NCBI RefSeq assembly: GCF_028710345.1
Contig: NZ_JAQTUH010000003.1
Location: forward strand, 186,001-250,000
Source: Sulfuricurvum sp.
Lineage (GTDB): Bacteria; Campylobacterota; Campylobacteria; Campylobacterales; Sulfurimonadaceae
Direction of reading: 5' to 3'
Length of the DNA: 64,000 nucleotides
The notes under the pieces are model-generated. The model did not search any database, was not told the DNA's origin, and worked only from the letters and a program-made list of their open reading frames with translations. Shown in pieces: positions 10,046 to 18,269 of the stretch. The position numbers and the translations under genes are program-made. Within the stretch, counting starts at the first letter, position 1, and each line of letters opens with the position of its first letter.

Positions 10046-11416
10046 TTACTTCTGATCAATAAACATTTTCGCCGTATCAATAACACTGGTAATATTATCA
10101 CTAATCCATTTACGATCCATCCACTCTTCCGGACGCACTTCGATCCCTTGGACTAAAATACCAAAATGGAGATGATCACCCATCGCATATCCGCTCAAAC
10201 CGGTTTTAGCGATTTGTTGATTTGCCGTAACACTATCGCCCTCTTTGACCTCAAGCTCTGAACAGTGTCCATAAAGGGTATATAACCCTAATCCGTGATC
10301 AATAATCGGAAGATTTCCATAGATACCGTTGGATTCTGCAAAGACCACTTTTCCACTGTTAGATGACGTAATCGCCCCCATATGGATACTAGCAAGGTCA
10401 AGCCCCATATGGTAAGCATTGGAAAGATCCGTTTTTCCTTTGAAACTGTAAATACGGTGGTCACCAAAATCAGCTACCTTTTGTCCGTTTACCAATGGAT
10501 AAAAAGGGGCTGGTCTAAAATCACTTACCATACCTTTTGAGACTTTTGAGGTGATGGTATGGATGATTTTTTCATTATCGGCACGGACGTTTTCGTTAAT
10601 AACTTTAAACTGCTCTAAGCGATCGTCAATCCCCTCTGTTTGCTTATAGACACTGGCTAATTCCGCGATTTTTCCATCTAAAAAGGCATCGCTCAGTTCC
10701 AGCTTAGAGACTTTATACGCATGGTCTTTCAATCGCAAAGGGACAGAACTTCGGGTTTCATTTCCTGCTTTATCACGTGCGACAACGGTAGCACTGAAAG
10801 TATCGTTTTGTACCGGCCATGCAAGGAGTGAGGCGTAATACCCTTTTTTATAAAACGGTTGAGCAATAAACTTTTTACCAAAAGAGGTCTCGATATTCAA
10901 ACTCTCCATATGGGCATCATCTGCTTTGAAAACAACGATAGCCGATCCCCCTTTTTGGATCTTATACGAGTTAGCAATAATCGAGAGGGTAGGACGGTGC
11001 TGATCGATTACCAGAGTTACCTCTTTTTTGATTGTATTCCCCATAAAAAGTCCCCATAAGCTGTTGTCGGTCGCTTTAATTTTAAGGACAACCGATTCTG
11101 CTTCACTGGTACGCTTTCCCTTTGGTGGGAGAATTTCAAAATGGCGTTTAGTCTCTTTGGATGGGGTAGTCTCATCGACAACAACCCACTCATCATGAGT
11201 CCCTTCAATCGTTGCACTAAAAGATTTTAGACCGCTTATGTCACTCACATCAACTTTAATCGGCTCTTTAAAATTCCAATAAGCATCATGACTTAACGTC
11301 ACAACAGGATCTTCTCGCTCAAAACGGGGTGAAAATGCCATAAAACCAATCATCCCTATCGCTGCTGCACCCAAAACCCATCCTACTATTCCTGCACCGT
11401 TACGATTGCGTCTCAT
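10046..11416 (-). CDS. M23-family peptidoglycan endopeptidase (LytM/Csd-like)
   Basis: A membrane-anchored cell-wall hydrolase: one N-terminal transmembrane helix (about residues 10-28), a long beta-rich periplasmic region, a short coiled coil near residues 250-290, and a C-terminal M23 domain. The domain keeps the zinc/catalytic residues: HMGLD, YGHCS and the closing HLHFG. In Campylobacterota, M23 enzymes trim cross-links and shape the cell; C. jejuni has a homologue directly before lpxC. It overlaps the DHH phosphoesterase gene by 17 bases. Which peptide bond it cuts cannot be told from sequence. Confidence 0.85.
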   Translation of the reverse strand: MRRNRNGAGIVGWVLGAAAIGMIGFMAFSPRFEREDPVVTLSHDAYWNFKEPIKVDVSDISGLKSFSATIEGTHDEWVVVDETTPSKETKRHFEILPPKGKRTSEAESVVLKIKATDNSLWGLFMGNTIKKEVTLVIDQHRPTLSIIANSYKIQKGGSAIVVFKADDAHMESLNIETSFGKKFIAQPFYKKGYYASLLAWPVQNDTFSATVVARDKAGNETRSSVPLRLKDHAYKVSKLELSDAFLDGKIAELASVYKQTEGIDDRLEQFKVINENVRADNEKIIHTITSKVSKGMVSDFRPAPFYPLVNGQKVADFGDHRIYSFKGKTDLSNAYHMGLDLASIHMGAITSSNSGKVVFAESNGIYGNLPIIDHGLGLYTLYGHCSELEVKEGDSVTANQQIAKTGLSGYAMGDHLHFGILVQGIEVRPEEWMDRKWISDNITSVIDTAKMFIDQK

Positions 11417-12344
11417 CTAACTCCCTTGTAATACTGATTAATAATTTTTTAACCGCTTCGACCATTTCGATACCGGCTATCCGAGCCCCTGAGCGGCTAT
11501 AATGTCCCCCACCGCCATATTCCTCAAGAATATGTGCGGTATTAACGCTTCCATCGCTGCGCAATGAGATTTTGACGCCGCCTTGTTTTAATTCTACGAC
11601 CAACAAAGCAACACGAACTGTTTTAATGCTTAATGCCTCATCCAGAGTAGTTTTACAATCACGCAAGAGTGCACCGGTAGAATCCAGCATGGATCGATCC
11701 ACCTCAAAAAGTGCAACTTCTCCATCATGAACTATTTTCATTTTTGAAAGCATTACCCCTCTGAGTCTCATAGAGGCCAAAGAATGGCTGTTAAAAAGCC
11801 ATTTTACACATTGCTCATGATCAGCGCCCAGCCCAATCAAAGCCTGAGCCATCTCAAAAACCACACTAGTACAAAGCGGATCACTAAAACAATCGGTATC
11901 GTCTAATAAGCCTGCATAAAGCGCATTTGCCATTTTACCATTGATTTTGATACCGTTGGCAACAAACCACCCATAAAGAATCTGCGTTGTACTTAATGCG
12001 GTTGCATCAATACAGTTATACGTTCCATACTGTTCGTTACTGATATGGTGATCAAAGTTAATCAGCTCACCACTGTATTCAATCCCCAACCGTTTAAAAT
12101 GACCGCAATCAAAACTGATGACCAAATCGGCATCATCGGGAAAATTATGGCGAATTTTATCAGACCATGGCAAAAATAAAAGATTATGATCGCCAACCGT
12201 TGTGGAACAATAGAGGGTTACTTTTTTTTGGTATCGGAGAACGTGAGAATAAAAAGCACATGCCGATCCCAACGAATCAGCATCAGGATGTTCATGGGCA
12301 ACGAGGACGATGTGATGAGCAGAATCGATAAGGGTTAAAGGCAT
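11400..12344 (-). CDS. DHH/DHHA1 phosphoesterase (NrnA-like)
   Basis: Likely oligoribonuclease or cyclic-dinucleotide phosphodiesterase. The DHH domain shows AHEHPDADSLGSA near residue 16, SFDCGH near 90, NFDHHISN near 115 (the DHH signature) and LLDDTDCFSD near 165. The DHHA1 domain ends in EYGGGGHYSRSGARI, which matches the family GGGH motif. The 314-residue length fits NrnA. NrnA proteins degrade nano-RNA and pAp, while GdpP/Pde2 relatives act on c-di-AMP, so the substrate is open. Confidence 0.82.
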   Translation of the reverse strand: MPLTLIDSAHHIVLVAHEHPDADSLGSACAFYSHVLRYQKKVTLYCSTTVGDHNLLFLPWSDKIRHNFPDDADLVISFDCGHFKRLGIEYSGELINFDHHISNEQYGTYNCIDATALSTTQILYGWFVANGIKINGKMANALYAGLLDDTDCFSDPLCTSVVFEMAQALIGLGADHEQCVKWLFNSHSLASMRLRGVMLSKMKIVHDGEVALFEVDRSMLDSTGALLRDCKTTLDEALSIKTVRVALLVVELKQGGVKISLRSDGSVNTAHILEEYGGGGHYSRSGARIAGIEMVEAVKKLLISITRELDETQS

Positions 12345-12387
12345 TAATACTCTAAAAATAGCCTATCCAGAGGCTGAAATACTAAAA

Positions 12388-14376
12388 TTATAACACTTCT
12401 TTTCCCATTTTTTCTTGATCGAAGTACGTTACCTGATTCCGCCCATTTTGTTTTGAACGGTACATTGCCATATCTGCATAACGGATAAGCATATCAACAT
12501 CTTCACCATCATCAGGATAGAATGCCGCACCGATACTTGCGCCTATAGTAATAGTGATATTATTCACAACAAATGGCTCTTTGAGTGATTTTAATATTCG
12601 TTCCAAAAATGGGTGAACATCCCCTTTATTATAAGCATCACTTAATAATATAACAAATTCATCCCCTCCTACACGGGCAACTGCATCACTTTGTCGCAAT
12701 TGCTCTTTTAGTCTAAGTGCCACTTTTTTTAAAACGTAATCTCCCATTTCGTGTCCGTAGGTATCATTGACCGGTTTAAAACCATCTAAATCCAAAAAGA
12801 CTACCACAGCTTTTGACCCTTGACGTTTTGCAGTACCGAGCATTTGTTGCGCTAATGTCATATATAAATGACGATTTGGGAGGTTAGTTAGCGGATCATA
12901 ATTTGCCATGTGGTGCAACAAATCTTCTTGTTTTTTTTGTTCCGTTATATCGCTGAAAATTCCGATATAATTTTCAATCGCCCCTTGAGGGTTACGGATA
13001 GTGTCAATACGTAAATATTCAGCATACTCTTCACCACTTTTTTTCTTATTCCAAATCTCACCACGCCATGATTTTCCCTGATTAAGGGCTTCATCCATTT
13101 GAAGATAAAAGAACTGCTCATGCCTCCCAGAACGGAGAATTTTAGGCGTTTTTCCTAACACCTCTTCGCTACTGTAGCCAGTTAAAAAGGAAAAAGATTC
13201 ATTAACATCTATAATCACTTTATGCGCATCGGTAATAACAATCCCCTCACCTGAGTTATGAAAAACATTAGCTGCCCGTTTAAGATATTTTTCACCCTCT
13301 TTCCGAATACGAATTTGTTCTTCCAACTCATCCGATTCACGTTTGAGTTTTCGCGTCATATTACCCATTTTGAATACAAAAAAAGTTAGAAGGAGGACGG
13401 TCAAACTCATACTAAGAATAATCATAAAAGCATATTTTTGGATAATGTCATTTAAAGTAAAATTAGGAGCTTCATCAAAAGGGGGGACCCGTAAGTTTTG
13501 CATCATCATCCGAATTCCTTCGTATGACAATGGGATACTCCACCCATAATACCCCGCTGTTTTGGTTATCTCAGAGCCATAGGGCAAGTTTAAGAGTGCG
13601 ACGGCAACTTTATTTGCCAAATAACGATCCGTTTTTTTAGATGAAGCGAATGGCCATTCGGGGTACAGAACTGTTGAAAGAGCTTGCGGAAAATTTCCCA
13701 TTGGGTGGATAATTTTGAAATCGTTTCGATCTATTTTCCCCTGTTTGACCATTTTTTCCAACACACCAGTACGGATAAATCCCACATCGGCTGAACCGTT
13801 TTTGACAAGATTCACAACTTTATCATGGGGCATATCGGTAAATTGAATATCCGAATTTTTTGAGATATAGATACCGTTCTCTTGGAGCAATACCCTTTGA
13901 GCCAAATAGCCTCCCAATGAAAATTTATCAACGGCAGCAATATGCTTATCACGCAAATCGTTTAGGGTTTGAATATCGTGACGATTAGAACGGGCAATAA
14001 TCACCCCACCGAACTGAGTCAGCTCTTTTTCACCGACATTAGCTCGAATTAACGTTGCCATACGACTTGCTTCGTATTTAGAGGAGAGAAAAATATAGTG
14101 TTCTGGATTGGTAAACATAAAGTCAAGCTCATTTAATGCGGCAGCTTTATTGAATTCCGCGTAGGTCAGTGGACGGATAGAAAAATGGTGTGTGGGTATT
14201 TTATTAGATAAATAGATAGCTAAAGGTCCCCATTCTTGAAGTGTTTCGGCTTTAGAACGAAATGCCAAAACACCGATTACTGCCTCTTTCTTCTGAGTGA
14301 TTAGTGCAGAATCAGCCCATAAAGAAACCGAAAAAAATAGTAAAATAATAGATGTACTTAAAAACTTGATTCTCAT
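12388..14376 (-). CDS. Diguanylate cyclase with PhnD-like periplasmic sensor and PAS domain
   Basis: A 662-residue inner-membrane signalling protein. A signal peptide leads into a PhnD-type solute-binding domain (about 30-295: IGVLAF, FMFTNPEHY, DLRDKHIAAVD), then a transmembrane helix near 315-335, a PAS domain (about 365-485) and a GGDEF domain. The active site is intact (RVGGDEFVILL), and RQSD five residues upstream forms the RxxD inhibitory site, so it should make c-di-GMP under product feedback. The PhnD-like domain suggests it senses a phosphonate-, phosphite- or other oxyanion-type ligand. No EAL domain. Confidence 0.88.
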   Translation of the reverse strand: MRIKFLSTSIILLFFSVSLWADSALITQKKEAVIGVLAFRSKAETLQEWGPLAIYLSNKIPTHHFSIRPLTYAEFNKAAALNELDFMFTNPEHYIFLSSKYEASRMATLIRANVGEKELTQFGGVIIARSNRHDIQTLNDLRDKHIAAVDKFSLGGYLAQRVLLQENGIYISKNSDIQFTDMPHDKVVNLVKNGSADVGFIRTGVLEKMVKQGKIDRNDFKIIHPMGNFPQALSTVLYPEWPFASSKKTDRYLANKVAVALLNLPYGSEITKTAGYYGWSIPLSYEGIRMMMQNLRVPPFDEAPNFTLNDIIQKYAFMIILSMSLTVLLLTFFVFKMGNMTRKLKRESDELEEQIRIRKEGEKYLKRAANVFHNSGEGIVITDAHKVIIDVNESFSFLTGYSSEEVLGKTPKILRSGRHEQFFYLQMDEALNQGKSWRGEIWNKKKSGEEYAEYLRIDTIRNPQGAIENYIGIFSDITEQKKQEDLLHHMANYDPLTNLPNRHLYMTLAQQMLGTAKRQGSKAVVVFLDLDGFKPVNDTYGHEMGDYVLKKVALRLKEQLRQSDAVARVGGDEFVILLSDAYNKGDVHPFLERILKSLKEPFVVNNITITIGASIGAAFYPDDGEDVDMLIRYADMAMYRSKQNGRNQVTYFDQEKMGKEVL

Positions 14377-14400
14377 TTTATACCTTTAATTAGAATCAAG

Positions 14401-14431
14401 TATAAAACGAAAAGCTTAATTTATAATTAAG
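14401..14431 (-). terminator. AT-rich terminator after the sox-linked operon
   Basis: A 7-bp hairpin CTTAATT/AATTAAG with a 3-base loop (14415-14431) lies just downstream of the DUF302 gene on the minus strand, followed in that direction by T-rich sequence. The stem is AT-only and therefore weak. It is placed where the sox-porin-SoxH transcript would end, before the diguanylate cyclase gene. Confidence 0.4.
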
Positions 14432-14440
14432 AAGTACTTT

Positions 14441-15349
14441 TTATTCAACAGTATTTTGTAAAACCGCTTCAAAATCTTTTTGTGCCTGTACTAAAACAGC
14501 TTTTGCTTCACTGTCACTCACGCGAGCACTGCTCATCCAGTTATAAACCCCCGGAAAGCCCATCACGATTTCATTAGCATCTTTCTTTTTATATACCATC
14601 AATGTACACGGTGCAAAAGCAGCTGCTTCGGGACGTGTTTTGGCTACCGTATAGATAACTTTGAGTTTGCAAATCGAATAGGTATCGTAAAAATCAAACG
14701 GGCTCGCTACACTGCTCTCATTGAGGGCAAAGTTATAATCGGTAAAGTTGGACAAAACAAATCCGGCAGGTTTTAATCCCTCTTCAATCATCATCTCTGT
14801 ACTATCTTTGTCACTTTTCCAACTATCACTACTACTTGCTTTAACATAACGGCTGAGTAATGTACCCTCGGCAGGGAGGGAGGTTTCGCTCATAGTGATT
14901 TTCGCATTCGGTAACGCTTTTTTAAGTGTTGAGAGTGCCTCTTTTTCGATTAGACCAAACTCTTTTGCTTTAAATCCTGCTATTTTTGCCATAGCTTCGG
15001 CAGTGAGAATAGAGACATGGAGATTTTTATCTCCGTTACGTTGATAAATCCCAAATCCCATCGGAACAAATATTCCGGCATCCGGATGAGATCTAACCAG
15101 TGAATCCGCTAATTTTTTATGATACGCGGTCAAAAGGTTAAACTGAGCAAAATCGCTTTGACCGAACTGTTTTGTAAACGGACCGTTCATTTCGCTGTCT
15201 GCCGCGATTACAAAACCGTTAGCCTCTAACGCTTTTTCAATCACCGACGCGTTAAGCTTACCATCCGCATTTGGGACACTAATGAGATGCAAATCTCCGC
15301 CAAAAAGGGAGAGAACTCCCACCAGTAGTATTAGAACAATTTTTTTCAT
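14441..15349 (-). CDS. Exported protein with two DUF302 domains
   Basis: Signal peptide (about 1-17), then two copies of a DUF302-type fold: about residues 35-130, and 190-290, where DFYDTYSICKLKVIYTV is followed by PEAAAFAPCTLMVYKK. Single DUF302 proteins are common in sulfur oxidisers; two fused copies are less usual. Several positions align between halves (F-x-x-F-[DN] start, later P-[DE]-A-[GA]-x-F-x-P-[MC]). Function is unknown; periplasmic location and position at the end of a sox-linked run suggest a sulfur-compound role. SD AGGAG precedes the ATG. Confidence 0.75.
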   Translation of the reverse strand: MKKIVLILLVGVLSLFGGDLHLISVPNADGKLNASVIEKALEANGFVIAADSEMNGPFTKQFGQSDFAQFNLLTAYHKKLADSLVRSHPDAGIFVPMGFGIYQRNGDKNLHVSILTAEAMAKIAGFKAKEFGLIEKEALSTLKKALPNAKITMSETSLPAEGTLLSRYVKASSSDSWKSDKDSTEMMIEEGLKPAGFVLSNFTDYNFALNESSVASPFDFYDTYSICKLKVIYTVAKTRPEAAAFAPCTLMVYKKKDANEIVMGFPGVYNWMSSARVSDSEAKAVLVQAQKDFEAVLQNTVE

Positions 15350-15357
15350 GTTGACTC

Positions 15358-15792
15358 CTATGGTTGAATGTAAAATGCGCCTTCAGTGGCACGTTCGATC
15401 ACTTCGGCAATCCCCGCACTGACAATTTCGACATCATCATCGAGCTGATCGGGAGAAATCTTTTTGGTCTCCATCGTATTGCCGCATGCTACGAATTCGA
15501 CACCGTACTGTTGCAACGCACGTACCCGCACCGCAATCTCTTTTTCGCTTTTAAGGAGCGTACGGATTCCGTGGTAATAAGCGACGATCCGTAAATGAAC
15601 CTTTTCAGGTCCGTAAAATTTGAGAACATTATTCGCGGTACTCAGCCCGTGATGGATCGCTTCATCATCCCCGTGACTGATCCCCATCACCACTTCGCGC
15701 GGTTTTTCCATCGTCGGAATGGGATTGGCAAGGCGAATATCCCCGAAAGCAAGTGTTGAGAAGAGTGACGATAAAATTATGAACCGTTTCAT
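15358..15792 (-). CDS. Exported DsrE-family protein
   Basis: A short signal peptide precedes a DsrE/DsrF-like alpha/beta domain: VVMGISHGDDEAIHHGL at the start, a middle VHLRIVAYYHGI strand, and VRALQQYGVEFVACGNTM, which holds the one Cys (about position 103) where sulfur-carrier relatives have their reactive Cys. It starts in a TAATG overlap with the SoxH-like gene. DsrE-like proteins move sulfane sulfur; the pairing with SoxH and sox genes makes periplasmic sulfur handling plausible but unproven. Confidence 0.78.
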   Translation of the reverse strand: MKRFIILSSLFSTLAFGDIRLANPIPTMEKPREVVMGISHGDDEAIHHGLSTANNVLKFYGPEKVHLRIVAYYHGIRTLLKSEKEIAVRVRALQQYGVEFVACGNTMETKKISPDQLDDDVEIVSAGIAEVIERATEGAFYIQP

Positions 15793-16706
15793 TATTGTTG
15801 CTCCCATTCTAGTGTACGATAAGAGGTTTCAACATTTTGGCGATGCGTCCCCTCATACAGCTTATACTTTTTATACGTATCCATACTCACCTTTTTAACC
15901 GTCTCATCGATCCCTAGCCCATCGGCAATCGCTGCGCGTATTTCCGCTCTCATCTGCATAAAATACTCTCTCGTCATCTGCGCGGCATTCTTATCGGTTC
16001 TGTATCCGTGCCCACCGACAACATGTTCGGCTCCCAGTTTATCCAAATCATCCAAAGTAGAGAGCCAACCGTTGATGTCACCTCCCCGAACGGAGGGGAG
16101 GCGATCGTTAAACACCAAATCGGCAGCGATTAGTACTTTTGATTTTGGCACATAAACGACCATATCTTTCAGTGTATGGGCTTTTTGTTTTGCAAAGATG
16201 AGATGCAACGTTTGATTTCCAATGCTCAGATTGGTATCGGTAGAAATAAAATCTGTTGGCATCGTCGGAACGCTCTGTGCGTATGCATTAGGAGAGATAT
16301 AGGTTTGCATTCGGGCAGGGGTGCTCATATCGGCACTCACTTTGAAATCATCCGAACCCAAAACTCTAACTCCCATTTGCGTATAAAAATTATTACCAAG
16401 CCAATGATCATCATGGATATGGGTATTGATCACAAGTTTTACTGGTAGAGGTTTAATACGTTGCATCGCTTTGTACGCCGATGCGGCATAGGCGTATGAG
16501 GGGCCGGTATCGACTACCACATATCCATCGCCTGCATCGATATAACAGTTGTTGGTGATGTTGCCGTTGTTGGTTGTATTCATCACCTCCGGTAGACCTA
16601 TAAAACAGGTCACATCCGAGGTAATACGTACCGGTTTGAGTGCGTAATCATACGCACTCAAACTTGTGACGATAAAGAATAGTGTTCCCAATAATCGGCG
16701 CATCAT
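15792..16706 (-). CDS. Periplasmic metallo-beta-lactamase-fold hydrolase, SoxH-like
   Basis: Signal peptide (about 1-18) followed by an MBL fold of about 285 residues. Metal-binding motifs are intact: THIHDDHWLG, H at AHTLKDM, D in AADLVFNDR and the later VGGHGYRTD. SoxH proteins of this type accompany sox clusters in many bacteria but are dispensable for thiosulfate oxidation in those tested; related forms are called quinoprotein-relay hydrolases. It lies 7 bases after the porin gene, so is probably co-transcribed with soxB and the porin. Confidence 0.8.
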   Translation of the reverse strand: MMRRLLGTLFFIVTSLSAYDYALKPVRITSDVTCFIGLPEVMNTTNNGNITNNCYIDAGDGYVVVDTGPSYAYAASAYKAMQRIKPLPVKLVINTHIHDDHWLGNNFYTQMGVRVLGSDDFKVSADMSTPARMQTYISPNAYAQSVPTMPTDFISTDTNLSIGNQTLHLIFAKQKAHTLKDMVVYVPKSKVLIAADLVFNDRLPSVRGGDINGWLSTLDDLDKLGAEHVVGGHGYRTDKNAAQMTREYFMQMRAEIRAAIADGLGIDETVKKVSMDTYKKYKLYEGTHRQNVETSYRTLEWEQQ

Positions 16707-16713
16707 TTAGCCT

Positions 16714-18228
16714 TTAGAAAAGGTAGTTAATTTCAAAACGGTATTCATTATATGAAGCATAATCTGTTGTAACAGGCGTAGCTGTTGTTGTTACAGGATC
16801 AGCATTCACCGTTGCAAAACGGAATTTAAACTCTGTATTCGGTATAGCTTTAAATGTTTGCCATGCATCTACGTGGAAAATAGTACGATCTGAAAATACA
16901 CTAGAACCCGCTAACATTTTAGCATCATCGAAGTTCATGTTTTCATAATCCGCTGCGACAAGCAATCCCGGTACAAGACCCGCTTTTCCAAAATCATATA
17001 CCGCTTTTACAGCCCAGTTTTTAGTATTAGCTACCCAATCGACTTGTGCCATTGAACGGGTATAACCACCTGTCGGGAAACCACGCCATGGAGCTATAAT
17101 ATCCGCTTTATCGGCAACTTTAGAATATCCGGCAGATAGTTCCAATGGACCACTTGCCGCTACTAAACGTCCCATAATAATACTACCGTCAACACTTGTC
17201 GGGTTACTGTATCCTTTTGCTGAAGCAGCGGTAACGTTTCCATTCAATGCTGCTCCCCCTATTTTACCTGCACCGTCATCCATTTGTTTCAAATAGCGAA
17301 CACCTGGAGTTAATGTCCATGAATCGCCTAATTTGATTTGATAGTTTGCTTCCGCGATAGCGGTACTAAAAAACCCACTTATACCTACATATTCACCATC
17401 AAGCTTTAGATTTGACACCGATTTATTCGAAGCAGTAACCAAAATCATTTCAGGATTGACATCTTCACCAGCTGCATTAATTTTTGCAACACTCAACCCT
17501 TTGTGTGCTCCCGAATCATCATTTTCATTTACTTTAGATGTCGAGTCGTATGCCAAAATACTGTGAAATGATTGGTGATCTCGAAGTTTTTGAGACATTA
17601 CATAACCTGCGCGTAACGTCGTATCTTTGATGTCTTTATTTTCAACTAGTGCTGCTGTAAATGTATTAGGGATCATTTTAGTGTCATTGGTCGCCAACAT
17701 AATGCTGTCGATACCTTGACGCCCCACTTTTGCATCAGTTTTTCCAATCTTGTATTCCAAATAACCTTCCGCAAGATTAGCCATTCCCCCCTCAGTACCA
17801 TCAGCACGGGTATGGTAAGTATCTTTACCCATTTTACCAAAGTTTGCAGTATTTCCAGGAACAGTATTTTCATCGTGCATTGGAACAGTTCCATAGAACC
17901 CTGCTGTCGCACCGAAACCGTACAAGAATCCTGTTTTATAGATTAAACTTCCCCCAAGCCCCCACATATTATTATCACGTGTTTTGGCTGTAGCATTAGT
18001 CGCGCCTTGTTCATTGTCCCATACATTCCAGAACATATTAGAACGTAAACGCCCATAGAGTTCACCTTCTGTAAACATTTCAGTCACTGAGTTTACAGCA
18101 CCCGGTGCTTTTATGTACTCTACTTGATAGTTACCTTTAAGGTTACGATCTTCTGTTTTAAGGGCATACGCCGACGTTGCTAACAAACATGTAGCGGCTG
18201 CTACGATACTGAGATTGACTAATTTCAT
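16714..18228 (-). CDS. Outer-membrane porin of the Campylobacterota OprD-like family
   Basis: A 504-residue beta-barrel: signal peptide ending in AYA, then many alternating amphipathic strands and a C-terminal YNEYRFEINYLF ending with the aromatic outer-membrane insertion residue. It lies 41 bases after soxB on the same strand with a strong AAGGAG site. The position argues for uptake or release of a sulfur compound or its counter-ion. The porin at 51994 has a similar end and layout and may be a distant paralogue. Substrate unknown. Confidence 0.82.
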   Translation of the reverse strand: MKLVNLSIVAAATCLLATSAYALKTEDRNLKGNYQVEYIKAPGAVNSVTEMFTEGELYGRLRSNMFWNVWDNEQGATNATAKTRDNNMWGLGGSLIYKTGFLYGFGATAGFYGTVPMHDENTVPGNTANFGKMGKDTYHTRADGTEGGMANLAEGYLEYKIGKTDAKVGRQGIDSIMLATNDTKMIPNTFTAALVENKDIKDTTLRAGYVMSQKLRDHQSFHSILAYDSTSKVNENDDSGAHKGLSVAKINAAGEDVNPEMILVTASNKSVSNLKLDGEYVGISGFFSTAIAEANYQIKLGDSWTLTPGVRYLKQMDDGAGKIGGAALNGNVTAASAKGYSNPTSVDGSIIMGRLVAASGPLELSAGYSKVADKADIIAPWRGFPTGGYTRSMAQVDWVANTKNWAVKAVYDFGKAGLVPGLLVAADYENMNFDDAKMLAGSSVFSDRTIFHVDAWQTFKAIPNTEFKFRFATVNADPVTTTATPVTTDYASYNEYRFEINYLF

Positions 18229-18269
18229 TTCTAACTCCTTAAGCTTTATTAACTAACAAGAGGTGGGGA

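Noticed and set aside
14441-15349. Cytochrome or haem protein in the sox tail
   Set aside because: No CxxCH in the DUF302 protein; its cysteines are isolated.
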